Assembly: GCF_027595985.1 (NCBI RefSeq) | Contig: NC_073305.1 | Location: 79,184,889-79,248,888 of the forward strand | Direction: 5' to 3' | Length of the DNA: 64,000 bases | From: Sorex araneus | Lineage: Eukaryota > Chordata > Mammalia > Eulipotyphla > Soricidae | Translations under genes and position numbers: made by a program | Shown here: positions 54,304 through 64,000 of the stretch, piece after piece | Numbering within the stretch: the first letter of the stretch is position 1 | How the letters are laid out: each line of letters starts with the position of its first letter | Notes under the pieces: generated by a model | The model's input: the letters and a program-made list of their open reading frames with translations, nothing else | What the model was told of the DNA's origin: nothing | Database searches by the model: none

Positions 54304-54654
54304 ATAAAGTCAGGAAAAAAAGAGAAGAAAGAAATTCTTTAGTGGATCCCAATAACATAAAAAATTTCATTTCTCAAATGCTTATGAAGATTTTGGCTTT
54401 ACAGTCTGAATTCCTATGTTCCCTAATTCGCATGGGATAAAACTTGGTCAGAAATGAACCTTCACAGAAGCTTACTTTTAGTCATCCATAAAGAAAAACG
54501 AAAAAAAACCCAAAAATAATCTTTGACAATGGGAATCCCTTGGATTTACATTCCAGCTCCTTGCTAAGGGCATATTAGTAAAATCAGCAGACTACCAACA
54601 AATGCGACTGGCTGGCATCCTAACAACATACTTTTTTTCTTAATTAAAATTTTA

Positions 54655-54781
54655 TTTTTTGATTGATAGCCACACCTGGCAGTGCTCCAGGCTTACTCCT
54701 GGCAAGGCTCAGGAGATTATAAGGGGGTGCTGGGGACTGGATGGAGGTCAGCTGCATGCCATATTATTGTACTGGTCCCTC
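54655..54781 (-). mobile_element. SOR-type SINE, old with deletions
   Basis: AGCCACACCTGGCAGTGCTC, GGCTTACTCCTGGCAAGGCT, GCTGGGGACTGGATGGAGGT and CAGCTGCATGCCATATTATT. Part of the head is missing. Confidence 0.75.
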
Positions 54782-54952
54782 TAATAATATATCTTATGAA
54801 TGATGAATAGTTATATACTGAATTGCATTCCCTCACACTGAGAATACTTTCTGCCTCAGACCCCCAAGTCCAAGTGCAAAGAGGGATCAGCAAAGAGGTG
54901 GGGAATTGCTGTTCAAAGACAAATGCTTTTTTCTCTTTCTATGACTTCTTCA

Positions 54953-55205
54953 AGGACTAGACCGGTAGCACAGCAGGTAGGGCGTTTACCTTGCACGTGG
55001 TCCACCTGGGTTAGATTCCTCTGTCCCTCAGAGACCAGTAAGCTACCGAGAGTATCCGGCCTGCACGGCAGAGCCTGGCAAGCTACCCGTGGCATATTTG
55101 ATATGCCAAAAACAGTAACAATAAGTTTCACAATGGAGATGTTACTGGTGCCCGCTTGAGCAAATCGATGAACAACAGGAGGACAGTGTGACAGTGCCAA
55201 ATAAG
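54953..55205 (+). mobile_element. RTE-tailed SINE, full length, with TSD
   Basis: Head GGACTAGACCGGTAGCACAG, B box GGGTTAGATTCC, AGCAAGCT-type boxes, GATATGCCAAAAACAGTAAC, CAATGGAGATGTTACTGGTG, CAAATCGATGAACAACAGGA, tail GACAGTGTGACAGTG. Exact 12-bp TSD ATGACTTCTTCA (54941-54952 and 55206-55217). Confidence 0.95.
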
Positions 55206-55217
55206 ATGACTTCTTCA

Positions 55218-56458
55218 TATGTAAATTTCTCCTCTACTAAGAATGCCCCACTTAGAAAAAATGGTATGAAGTTTATAATCTGGGAAGGGGGAGATGGCTG
55301 AAAGGGCTGGACCAACCCCATTTCAGAGCCCCCAGGTTTGATCCCTGGAACTGCAAAAACCTGAAGTCTGTAATTGGGGACGGTGGGGAAACTTTTGCAC
55401 AGAACTTTATTAGCTTCTTCTTTCTGGGCAACCCTGAACTTTAATCTCTGAAAAAAAAAAAACCCAAGTCCTCATTCTACCGATGCAGGCATTCTGTTTT
55501 GTCTTGGTCAGTGCTGATTTTAGCAAATTTCTACTGAGTTCTTACACTGTGTAAACCACCATGTGCCTGGTGGTCCAAAGAGCACAAAGATGGGGAACAC
55601 AGTCTCTGTAGCTGCTGAATTTTCCAATTTAATGCTAATGTTTAAACTACCGCAAGGAAAATGCATTGAGGCCATTCTCCAAGGTGGGAGGGAGGGAGGA
55701 AACAAGGTAGCTTCTTATTTGCTTTTCTGCTTTTAATCATAATATTTAATTTCAAATAACATTTAAAAGGGCATGAGATTTGTATATTTCTTAAAGCAGG
55801 GAGGGGACAAGGAAAATGCTGAGATACACGATTTTATGGTTTATGAAGTACTTTTATATCCATATCTAATTTAGTCTTACCACAGCTAGTATTAAAGGTC
55901 TTCTTTCTTAAGTGACATGACAACTGAGTACAATGTTAGGATTCAAAAAATTAGGCTTGTATTCTTCTCATTATACTACCTTCTTTTCATATTAAATAAA
56001 TGAAACACCCTCCCCTGAAATCTGGCATCATTTATTTCACCCAGGTTACTAGAGACACATATTCTCCCAGTCCCAAGAAACTCATTTCTTGCTAAATATC
56101 TCCTAATGGGCAGCACAACTTTTACTTCAAATTTAAATTAGATTAGTCTGGTATAATACTTCAGAGTGCAGAGACAGGTCTGGGATCTAAATTATCTTCT
56201 CTTTGGAGGCATTCTCATTTAGTGCTTATTTTCTAAACTAATTTTAAGGATAGTATATAGAGAAAGAAACACAATGAGTCCAACTCACTTGGGAAGCTTT
56301 AAAATTAGCAGATAACCTGGTTCAGCTTCTTCAGACTTAGCGGGGATGAGTGGAATTTAGGCTCTGGAAACATTTTAAAAACAATAAGGTGATGGTGAGA
56401 TAGAGTGGGGGCGGTGGGGGTTGAGGAGACTATTAAGAAGACTCAGAATGGTTTTGTC
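55218..56458. other. unique AT-rich sequence
   Basis: A decayed SINE-like piece may lie at 55290-55370 (CCCCAGGTTTGATCCCTGGA); otherwise nothing recognised. Confidence 0.4.
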
Positions 56459-56469
56459 AATAAATGGAA

Positions 56470-56644
56470 CATTTTCTGGGATGGAGCAATAGTACAGAGG
56501 GTAGAATGTTTGTCTTGCATACAGCCAACAAGGGCTCTATCCTATACGGTCCCTTGAGCCTCTCAAGAGCGACCTCTAAGCTCAGAGACAGGAGTAAGCC
56601 CTGAGCACTGCTGAGTGTTGCCCAAATAACAAAAAGAAAGACTA
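56470..56644 (+). mobile_element. SOR-type SINE, A-tailed class, with TSD
   Basis: GGGATGGAGCAATAGTACAG head, TTGTCTTGCATACAGCCAAC, CTATACGGTCCCTTGAGCCT, GGAGTAAGCCCTGAGCACTG and an A-rich tail. Exact 11-bp TSD AATAAATGGAA (56459-56469 and 56645-56655). Confidence 0.93.
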
Positions 56645-56667
56645 AATAAATGGAATACTTTTAATGG

Positions 56668-56820
56668 TCATCTTGGTCAACCCAGGTTCAATTTCCTGGT
56701 ATCCATATGCCCTCACCCCCACCATCCCCACCCTGCCCCGCCCTCCAGGAGTGATCTCTGAGCCTAGAGCCAGTTGTAAGCCCCGAGCACCGATGGGTGT
56801 GGCCCCCAAACAAAACAAGA
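56668..56820 (+). mobile_element. SOR-type SINE, 5'-truncated
   Basis: Begins inside the head (CATCTTGGTCAACCCAGGTT), then CCACCC-rich centre, CCAGGAGTGATCTCTGAGCC and GATGGGTGTGGCCCCCAAAC tail. Directly follows the previous SINE. Confidence 0.85.
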
Positions 56821-58101
56821 GTTGGTCATAAACCAATTTTGGCACATAATTTAATGCAGAAGTAATAGAAAACAAGCTTTATAAACCTTGCATTCTGCCC
56901 ACATAGCAAATGGGTTATCTGTGAGCCATCTATAGTTTGGGGGTTTTCTTTTTCCTTTCCGGGATGCTGGAATACCACCATGACCAAGTATGGTTACCAA
57001 CAATATGCTTAATTTCATAAGGAAAAAGAAATTTGGAAACAAAGCCTTCAAAACTTTGAAATAAAGCTGAAGGCATACTTTGCTTGCATCTAGAACCCAG
57101 GAAGACTAGAATTGTGGAAGTGAAAAGTATCTTTGGAAATACCTCTAGTCCAAGTCCTAATTTAACTGATGAAATACTAATGTCCAGAGAGAGCGCCCTC
57201 TCCTTGCCCACGGCAGATAGCCCAGGACTTTGAATTCTGCCTAGGAATCTTCATAGATGGCTTTTGTTTCACCTTAAGCTACATGTTTTGCTTGTTTGAC
57301 CTTAATGGGGAAAACAGATGGTGAGAAATAAATTGTTTTTCCGCATTAAGAGCCCTTGGGAGCAAAACAAAAGTGAAGGGACAAGGGAGAAAGGGGGGGG
57401 GGCGGCTAATGATCTCCAAAACAGGGCAGCTGAGCAGTGAGAACAAGAGAGATCATTACGAGTTTCCAGTTTTATTTCTGGCCTTTCTGCTGTAGATTAG
57501 CTCTCCCTTGGAGAATCACTTTGCTTCCCTGAGTGCCCCAAATAGTGATTTCAATAAATGGAAGAAAAGAATGAAGATGGTAAACTTGACTGAAAAATTC
57601 TGTGGCAAAAATATGCGTCTTTAGGACCTCCACAGGGTGATATTCTGAACGCTGTGCTCAGCGTCTGCTTTTGGCCCAACAGCTAATGGCCTTGTCTTCC
57701 TCTACTCTGGCTGGAGTTGGCCAGCTTGGGTTAAATTCATTTAATGATAAAAAGGACAAAGAAAAGATCAGGAGAGTGCTTTCACCTTCCCCTGCACTAC
57801 CGTGAGTGCACAACTCATTGTCTGTAGACTGTGATCTAGACTGTGATCTGGTTTGCGGCCCACTGCAATCTTCTGCCCCCACAGGGACAAAGACACGTAA
57901 GGGGCAGGTGCTCCAGCTGCGGGCATGGCTTTGTTGGAGGAAAAGATAAGAGGAAATGGAACCACCTTGTTTCCCTTTGTCCTTCTGTATGATGTTCAAG
58001 TGTCTGTGGCTCACGCTTCAAGCCCGCTTCAAAATGGGCTTGAACACGTCCCTCACTTGCTTGTCTCTGCTTCTTTGACTGACTATTCTGGAGAAGCCCG
58101 T

Positions 58102-58103
<2 letters not shown>
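56821..58103. other. unique sequence
   Basis: No interspersed repeat recognised; a G run near 57393-57403. The 118-codon frame on the minus strand (57658-58014) has no recognisable motif. Confidence 0.4.

Positions 58104-58134
<31 letters not shown>
58104..58134. repeat. (CT)n microsatellite
   Basis: About 15 CT units immediately left of the SINE at 58135-58370, in the position of its tail. Confidence 0.95.
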
Positions 58135-58137
<3 letters not shown>

Positions 58138-58370
58138 GGACACACTTGGCCATGCTCATGGCTTACGCCTGGCCCTATGCTCAGGGATCACTCCTGGTCC
58201 AGTGCTCAGGGATGACTCCTGGCCCTGTGCTCAGGAATCACTCCTGGTCCAGTGCTCAGGGATCACTCCTGGCCCTGCACTCAGGGATTCGCTCCTGGCA
58301 TGCTTTGGCTCCGGCAATCCAGCCTGGAGTGCACGGGATCCAACCCAGTTTGGCCCTACTGGCCTGCCCG
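58135..58370 (-). mobile_element. SOR-type SINE with internal minisatellite
   Basis: TTTGGGACACACTTGGCCAT start, then five tandem 25-bp units of the GTGCTCAGGGATCACTCCTGG box (58175-58299) where a normal SINE has two related boxes, then GGGATCCAACCCAGTTTGGC and a decayed head. Confidence 0.85.
58175..58299. repeat. five-unit 25-bp minisatellite within a SINE
   Basis: Units 58175-58199, 58200-58224, 58225-58249, 58250-58274 and 58275-58299. Units 1 and 3 end CTCCTGGTC, units 2 and 4 end CTCCTGGCC, giving an alternating 50-bp higher-order pattern. Confidence 0.93.
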
Positions 58371-59752
58371 TTTTCTCTTTTGAACACACACTTCTCTCTT
58401 TGCCTCCCTTTACATCTTCCTAAATCAATCTCAACAAAAACTACCCTGCTTCACTAAAAAAGAATTTAAAAGAACAAAACCCAAAACTCCTAAATTATGA
58501 AGTGTTTGATTCATTGGGCTACTCAGTTAAGTTTGGGCTGTGGAGGTATGGTATATCTCTGAATTTCATGTCTAAATGCTATTTCACAAGACGGCTAATT
58601 TAGCCCACCTCAGTCCTACCTCAGCTGAGTTTCTGAGTAGCAGCCAGATGTCCTTGTGGTTGGCCTCCTGTTCTGGCCACAGCACTGGTGACTACACCAA
58701 GATATTTCAAATCCCACTGCCCCTTGGGCCCAAGGTCTGCTGTGGGCTCCCTGGTTCCGTCTGAGCTGTCTCCCAGCTGCCTTACGGAGGTGAGCGTGCC
58801 CCCAGAGACATATTGTTTTGCTTTAATGCTCTAAATCTCTGAAGCTCTGGAACTTCATATCAAAGCTATGTAATAGCTTTTTAAAAGATAAAATATGGCC
58901 CCCCCTTTTGGGTGCCCTGGTGCCTGCGTGTGGGCAAGAGATTTAATTACAACGAGGAAGACTGAATGGTGGTCTAAGGCTCTTCAAATCAAAGTGGGAA
59001 TCGTGGCTGAATTTCATTAGCAAACATAAATACAAAAAGGCACATCTTGTTTGTACCAGTGCCATGTGACTTTTACCCCTTTTGATAATTTCATTCTAAC
59101 TCTGATATTCTGGTGAATTTAAATTGAACCATATGAGGTATAGCACTGGAACATGCAAAGCTCTTCATTAAACATGTTCCTTCTTGTATATTTCCCTATG
59201 TTATAAGTCTCTATGAGAATCATGGAGGGTGTTTGTCAGACACAGAACTGTGTGATTTAAGGACAGAGAGTCCTGTTTTTAAACAAGTCTTCTTGCAGGC
59301 AGTATGGGGAGAAAAACAGATGCAACATTTATTCTCATTCTATTTCATGTCATTGGGAGCCCCTAACACTTGGAGGACTGATCACTTTGTGGATGCTTTT
59401 CTCTAAATTTGTCATATTCTTCATATTACCGACTTATTTCAGCATTCTGGATATCAATTTTTGAAATTAAAAATGCTATTACAATTATGACTTCTATGCT
59501 CATCATTTCGAATTTTAGGAGAGATATTTAAAAATTTTTGTTGTGGGGTAAAATAACTATGTGGCTGATGCCAGCACACTGTGTTTTAGGGGGAAAAGGG
59601 AGTTTGGGGAGTGTTATTTTTAGAGATTTTGGCATGAGACTAAAAAGTGTGCCATTTCTATGTATAAACTATTTTTTTTCCAAGATATTAATGCACTTTA
59701 ATACACAAATGGCTAATAACAAGTTTGTGCTATTAATATCAAACTTTTCTCT
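58371..59752. other. unique sequence
   Basis: GC-richer at 58.6-58.8 kb, AT-rich after. Nothing recognised. Confidence 0.4.
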
Positions 59753-59769
59753 AGCTACCTTATATTTTA

Positions 59770-59970
59770 CTTATTTATTTGTTTATTTATTTATTTATTT
59801 ATTTTTGCTTTTTGGGTCATACCCAGTGATGCACAGGGGCCACTCCTGGCTCTGCACTCAGGAATCACCCCTGACAGTGCTCAGGGGACCATATGGGGTC
59901 CTAGGAATTGAACCCGGGTCGGCCACGTGCAAGGCAAACGCCCTACCCACTATGCTATTGCTCCAGCCCC
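59770..59970 (-). mobile_element. SOR-type SINE with (TTTA)n tail and 17-bp TSD
   Basis: Exact duplication AGCTACCTTATATTTTA (59753-59769 and 59971-59987). The tail is a (TTTA)n repeat (59770-59804, (TAAA)n on the SINE strand). Body near consensus: GCTTTTTGGGTCATACCCAG, GGACCATATGGGGTCCTAGG, GAACCCGGGTCGGCCACGTG, head ending TTGCTCCAGCCCC. One of the youngest copies. Confidence 0.96.
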
Positions 59971-59987
59971 AGCTACCTTATATTTTA

Positions 59988-60622
59988 AACAATCAAAACA
60001 CATATGCCTGAAATTATTAAAAGCTACAAATACTTATTAATGTGAGCAGTTCTAAAGTGGCAGGAGTTAGTAACTCACTGTCTCTGTGTGAAGGGGCTCA
60101 TGTCAGACTACTGTTGAGTCTCATTTCTCTTGATTAAACCATAGGCTCAAGAGGACAGGGATCCAGTTCAATTGAGTCAGATTATAATGCAGCAAAGGCA
60201 ATAAATAGGTGCTCCATTATTCAATGTATGAGGGCAACAGACTAGCAAGCAGCTTAATTTCTTCTGGACTATGAGAAATGTTAATGTGTTCCCTCTGAGA
60301 GCAGGAACTAGGATAGTATCAGCCCCTAAGAACCTGATTTAGAGCACACACTTACATTTCGCAAGATAGCCTCCTCAGTGATTCTTAAGAAAAATAAATT
60401 AGTGATACTGGTAATTCTGTTACTCTCATATTCATTCTCAGTTCCCACTGGGAACATTTCTGGACTTTTCATTATCTGCCAAGAGTAAACGTTTTTGCAT
60501 CAGTGAAGTCAACTTCCTTGTTTGCCAGAATAAGAAAACGGAAGCAACCTAAAACAACACATTAACTTGTTTCATTGAATATAAACATTTTTAGTTTAAA
60601 CGGTGAACTAAATATTGTTATG
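59988..60622. other. unique sequence
   Basis: AT-rich, nothing recognised. Confidence 0.4.
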
Positions 60623-60792
60623 GAGGGGCTTGAGAGATAGCACAGTGAGTAAGGCACTTGCCTTGCATATAGCTGACCCAGATTCAATCCCAGGCGTCGC
60701 ATCTGGTCCCCTGGCCTCACCAGGAGTGACTCCTGAGCACAGAGTCAGAGTAAACCCTGAGCATGGCTGGAAGTGGGGCCCAAACAAACAAA
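60623..60792 (+). mobile_element. SOR-type SINE, A-tailed class
   Basis: GGGGCTTGAGAGATAGCACA head, GGCACTTGCCTTGCATATAG, CAGATTCAATCCCAGGCGTC, CACCAGGAGTGACTCCTGAG and GGGGCCCAAACAAACAAAAT tail. Confidence 0.9.
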
Positions 60793-61091
60793 ATGTACGC
60801 ATACTGTTCGTGAAAATTGCAATTAATAATACACTTATGGGACATCATATACATTTTATTTTTTACAATATTTGTTGGGTGGCAATCTTATGTAACTGTA
60901 CTTTTAAAGTAAATGACAAGATTAAAAAGAAAACATTGCCTTAATATCTTCTGCCACATAAAAAAACCCACCAGCAATAGCTGTTTATCAATGGTTAAGA
61001 GGTCAATTAAGGATGTAAAATAAATTCTAATTAAAGCTCTCAAAGAATCCCATGGAGACAGATTACTAATGTTAGAATACTGGGCTCCATG
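60793..61091. other. unique AT-rich sequence
   Basis: Nothing recognised. Confidence 0.4.
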
Positions 61092-61215
61092 GTTGGCCCC
61101 CAGGCTAGTGGCAATGCTATCTAGTAAGCAGGAGGACTCAGGTTTGACCTCTGGTACTGCCTTGTATGCGGAATACGATCTGAAGGGGTCTCATCTGTGA
61201 TTGCTGGTGTGGCAA
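61092..61215 (+). mobile_element. degenerate SINE-like remnant
   Basis: GCTATCTAGTAAGCAGGAGG, CTCAGGTTTGACCTCTGGTA (B-box-like) and GCTGGTGTGGC near the end suggest a decayed plus-strand SINE. Confidence 0.4.
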
Positions 61216-61757
61216 CAAGTATGTGTGAGCAACATAACTTGAGTTGAGTGAACACACCATGCCACTACAAGTATGTGTGCTAACACCACAACCAAGTGTG
61301 AGATCCAAGGTGAGCATGAAACCAAGTGCTACTCCTGGTCATTATAACAGCAGCAGCAGCAACAAAGAGGAGGGAAGTGTATGTGCGTGCGCACATGTGT
61401 GTGTGTGTGGGGGGGTGGTAAGAAGACATAGTAATCAGGACATAGTAATCACAACTGAAAATATACTTGATAAGAATATATTATTCTATCATTCAGCAAT
61501 GCAGAGTGGAAGGTGCAGTGGAAACAGCAGTAATCCCAGATGTGGCTACCATCCTCTGCGCTGAATAGTTTAATGGGAGAGATATAGTGAATATAAATGG
61601 CAAAAGTGACAGGGGTTGCAAAATGAGGATATAGCATTTTTCTATATGCTATAAGAAAAGCATATAGCTTATAATACGAGGGAGCAGAAGTGCATGAGCT
61701 GATCAAGGAGGATAGAAAGAAAGAAAAGACTCAGCTGACACCTGAATTGGGTAGGGG
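61216..61757. other. unique sequence with short GT tract
   Basis: A GT-rich stretch lies at 61378-61417 and a CAG run at 61351-61360. No gene. Confidence 0.4.
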
Positions 61758-61768
61758 CCTAGGTAGCA

Positions 61769-62008
61769 CTGTAGGACTGTTGTCCCGTTGTTTATCGATT
61801 CGCTCGAGCAGGCACCAGTAACATCTCTATTTCGAGACTTGTTATTGTTTTTGGCATATCGAATATGCCACAGGTAGCTTGCCAGGCTCTGCTGTGCGGG
61901 CGGGAAACTCTTGGTAGCCTGCCGGGCTCTCCGAGAGGGACGGAGGAATTGAACCCGGGTCAACTGCGTGCAAAGCAAACTCCTTGCCTACTGTGCTATA
62001 GCTCCAGT
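61769..62008 (-). mobile_element. RTE-tailed SINE, full length, with TSD
   Basis: RTE-like 3' end (CCGTTGTTTATCGATTCGCT), ATTTCGAGACTTGTTATTGT, GGCATATCGAATATGCCACA, GGTAGCCTGCCGGGCTCTCC, B box GAACCCGGGTCAAC and head end ATAGCTCCAGT. Exact 11-bp TSD CCTAGGTAGCA (61758-61768 and 62009-62019). The tail has lost most of its GACAGT repeat. Confidence 0.94.
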
Positions 62009-62019
62009 CCTAGGTAGCA

Positions 62020-63179
62020 AGGGAAAAAATATGCTGGGAAAGAACAGTGTAGGGAAAGCTTTCCTAGGCTTGTTCACAAATACCAGATTATAGGCTATGC
62101 GTGCCATAATACATTTTAAATCCAAGACACACCGAGAGCTTCATCAAAATTCAGATAAAAAATGCCCAGAGTGTTTGAACAATTCTTTTGAATCAGTGTG
62201 TTAGAGCAAAATATACTCTTCCTATTAAACTGGAATTTTCTGAGGGCTTTAAGTCTGGTATGGAAGGTTGGCAGTTGTCATATCATCTTTACAGAAGGAA
62301 AGAACTAAACCAATGGAAAGAGTAATAGCTCTAATTATATCCAGAGGAGGAAGGAGGTCACTGGGGGAAATTTCTGCCCCTCAAAGTGGAGAGACAGTTA
62401 GAAACACTGAGAATTACAACTTCAGGGAGCCTGTGTCTGCAAGCGGAAACTTCTGCCAGAATTGGTGTCAGAATAGGGGAGCGGGAATTGTAATGGACTG
62501 ACTTCAAGAAGGGTCATGTGGACCAATTGGAGCGTTAGGGGACTCAGATACACTTTTGTGAGTTTTAACTCCTGGAGTTCTACTAGAGTCTCACAAAGAA
62601 TATGACCGAAAAATCTCCTGAAGTTGTGGAGAAGGAGAGAAAGGAAAAAAAAAATTATGAAGTATGTCTGAGCATTCTGATCTTTTTAACAGGGTCTGCC
62701 TTCCCAGGAAACTATTTAACAAGAGCTTAATCTGCTGGGATTTTATCAGAGCCTATATGACCTGGGAAAAGAGAAATACTCAACTTTAGTCCATTATAAT
62801 CACTGTCGTGTTTTATATCATAAGTAGGAGGAGAAGGGTGGATGGATAGCAGGAACTTAGGGTCACTTGTCAAATTCACAATCTAGAGAGAGAGGGTTCA
62901 CCACATGACTAAGGTCAAATCATAGGGTTACAGAATGGTTCTCCTCCCCCGAATCTTAGCATTATAGAAGTTCCTTTTACCTAGAACACTATGTTTAGCT
63001 AATAAGAGACAACTCCAGGCATGCTAGGAGTTAAAAAAAAATGCTGTTTGAAGAGAGAGAACAGGCAACAGAACCCAATTAACTGAACTGGATCGTAGCA
63101 TTAATAGACCAAGCATTTAAGACAACTATGATTAAGAAGCTATGAGCGCTAGTGGGTAAAGAATATGGTAGGCAAGCAC
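62020..63179. other. unique sequence
   Basis: No repeat recognised; purine-rich segments near 62.4 and 62.6 kb. No coding signal. Confidence 0.4.
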
Positions 63180-64000
63180 AGAAGAAAAATAATATGCAGA
63201 CCCTCCCCAACCTCAAACTTTATTACAAAGCAGTAACAATTAAAACAGCATGGTACTGGAACAAAGGCAGAGCCGCAGACCAATGGAACAGGGTGAAATA
63301 TCCCTACACACAACCCCAAATGTATGAGCATCTAATCTTTGATAATGGAGCAAGAGATGTGAAGTGGAGCAAGGAAAGCCTCTTTAACAAATGGTGCTGG
63401 CACAACTGGACAACCACATGCAAAAGAATGGGCTCAGACCTCGACCTGACACCATGCACAAAAGTCAGATCAAAATGGATTAAAGACTTCAACATCAGAC
63501 CACAAACCATAAGGTACATTGAAGACAAGGTCGGCAAAACCCTCCACGATATTGAAGATAAAGGTATCTTCAAAGATGACACGGAAATAAGCAATCTAGT
63601 AAAAACAGAGATCAACAAATGGGACTACATTAAACTAAAAAGCTTCTGCACCGCAAAAGATACAGCGACCAGAATACAAAGACTGTCTACAGAATGGGAA
63701 AGGATATTTACTCAATACCCATCAGATAAGGGGTTAATATCAACGGTATATAAAGCACTGGTTGAACTCTACAAGAAGAAAACATCCAACCCCATCAGAA
63801 AATGGGGCGAAGAAATGAACAGAAACTTTCCCAAGGAAGAGATACGAATGGCCAAAAGGCACATGAAAAAGTGCTCTACATCACTAATCATCAGGGAGAT
63901 GCAGATCAAAACAACCATGAGATACCACCTCACACCACAGAAACTAGCACACATCCAAAAGAACAAAAGCAACCGCTGTTGGAGAGGATGTGGGGAGAAA
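63180..64000 (+). mobile_element. young-looking L1, 5'-truncated within ORF2, continuing past the window
   Basis: Sequence changes from unrecognised DNA to L1 ORF2 near 63180-63193 and then stays open to the window end. The 3' UTR, poly(A) and right TSD lie outside the window. Sharp 5' truncation is the normal outcome of target-primed reverse transcription. Confidence 0.85.
63194..64000 (+). CDS. L1 ORF2 protein, C-terminal part (partial, open to window end)
   Basis: 269 codons without a stop, starting at an internal ATG that is not the true ORF2 start. Recognisable blocks in order: [19 protein letters not shown] (about residue 4), [114 protein letters not shown] and the start of the Cys-rich C-terminus, [10 protein letters not shown]. 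These belong to the region of ORF2 after the reverse transcriptase. As a 5'-truncated copy it cannot encode a working ORF2. Confidence 0.8.
   Translation, partial: MQTLPNLKLYYKAVTIKTAWYWNKGRAADQWNRVKYPYTQPQMYEHLIFDNGARDVKWSKESLFNKWCWHNWTTTCKRMGSDLDLTPCTKVRSKWIKDFNIRPQTIRYIEDKVGKTLHDIEDKGIFKDDTEISNLVKTEINKWDYIKLKSFCTAKDTATRIQRLSTEWERIFTQYPSDKGLISTVYKALVELYKKKTSNPIRKWGEEMNRNFPKEEIRMAKRHMKKCSTSLIIREMQIKTTMRYHLTPQKLAHIQKNKSNRCWRGCGEK

Larger units (their letters stand above)
49092..54355 (+). pseudogene. old L1 ORF2, plus strand, split by six younger insertions
   Basis: Ancient L1 ORF2 pieces in consistent order: 49092-50019 (AACTCCTCAATAAAATGTTA; TCAAATGGAATTTATCATTA; TCAGTAGATGCAGAAAAAAT; ATAAATTTAACCAAGGAGGT), 50516-50604, 50784-50970 (GAAAGATGAACAAAGTTGGA; AATTTCACGCTTTATCATAA), 52443-52696 (CAACTCAAAATGGGTTAAAG), 53053-53766 (ACCTGTTGGTATGAGATCCA; ATGGATAAAGACTATGTGGC) and a short remainder to about 54355. 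Joining the pieces across the TSDs restores L1 order. Many stops; long dead. Based on remembered consensus. Confidence 0.72.

Noticed and set aside
58175..58299. CRISPR-like regular repeats
   Set aside because: Units are directly adjacent without spacers, lie inside a SINE, and the genome is mammalian.
59538..60011. 157-codon plus-strand open frame
   Set aside because: Its second half is the antisense of the SINE at 59770-59970; the first half has no recognisable motif.

Overview
This window is non-coding mammalian DNA, almost certainly from a red-toothed shrew (Sorex, probably Sorex araneus). I base this on two things. First, there are more than fifty copies of a SINE whose tRNA-like head matches the shrew SOR-type SINEs. 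Second, there are two decayed copies of an RTE-type LINE that looks like the shrew family RTE1_Sar. I recognise no host protein-coding gene, no exon, no functional tRNA, rRNA or snRNA gene and no CRISPR array. The short open frames scattered across the window are chance frames or fall inside repeats. The only long coding-quality frame is the L1 ORF2 that runs off the right edge (63194-64000).

Layout. 1-18.4 kb: mostly single-copy sequence with scattered SINEs, L1 3' ends (about 4.1 and 5.0 kb) and a roughly 0.7 kb L1-mobilised non-coding element (14319-15328) that itself received two later insertions. 18.4-25.5 kb: SINE-rich, with a 340-bp solo LTR (21249-21588) and a minus-strand RTE copy (23705-24600). 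25.6-31.5 kb: an old plus-strand L1 ORF2, split by a stack of younger SINEs, L1 3' ends and an RTE-tailed SINE. 31.8-35.4 kb: a second RTE copy, a minus-strand L1 3' end and a dense cluster of SINEs. 35.4-48 kb: repeat-poor, mostly unique sequence. 49.1-54.35 kb: a second old L1 ORF2 acting as an insertion archive; it holds four L1-tailed inserts (one is a 1.2 kb CpG-rich composite element at 51208-52434), one SINE and a probable LTR. 54.4-63.2 kb: unique sequence with SINEs, one of which carries a five-unit minisatellite (58175-58299). 63.18-64 kb: a young-looking L1 ORF2.

How the elements work together. Three retrotransposition systems can be read from the sequence. (1) L1 makes 5'-truncated copies of itself and probably mobilises the A-tailed SINEs. 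(2) An RTE LINE has a 3' end that is shared by a second SINE type: same tRNA-like head, different body, tail ending in the RTE 3' terminus plus a GTGACA-type repeat. RTE is therefore the likely machinery for that type. (3) LTR elements remain only as solo LTRs. Many insertions are bounded by exact or near-exact target-site duplications (TSDs, 7-17 bp) found by eye, so boundaries and nesting order are well supported. Repeat family names come from memory, not from a database search.
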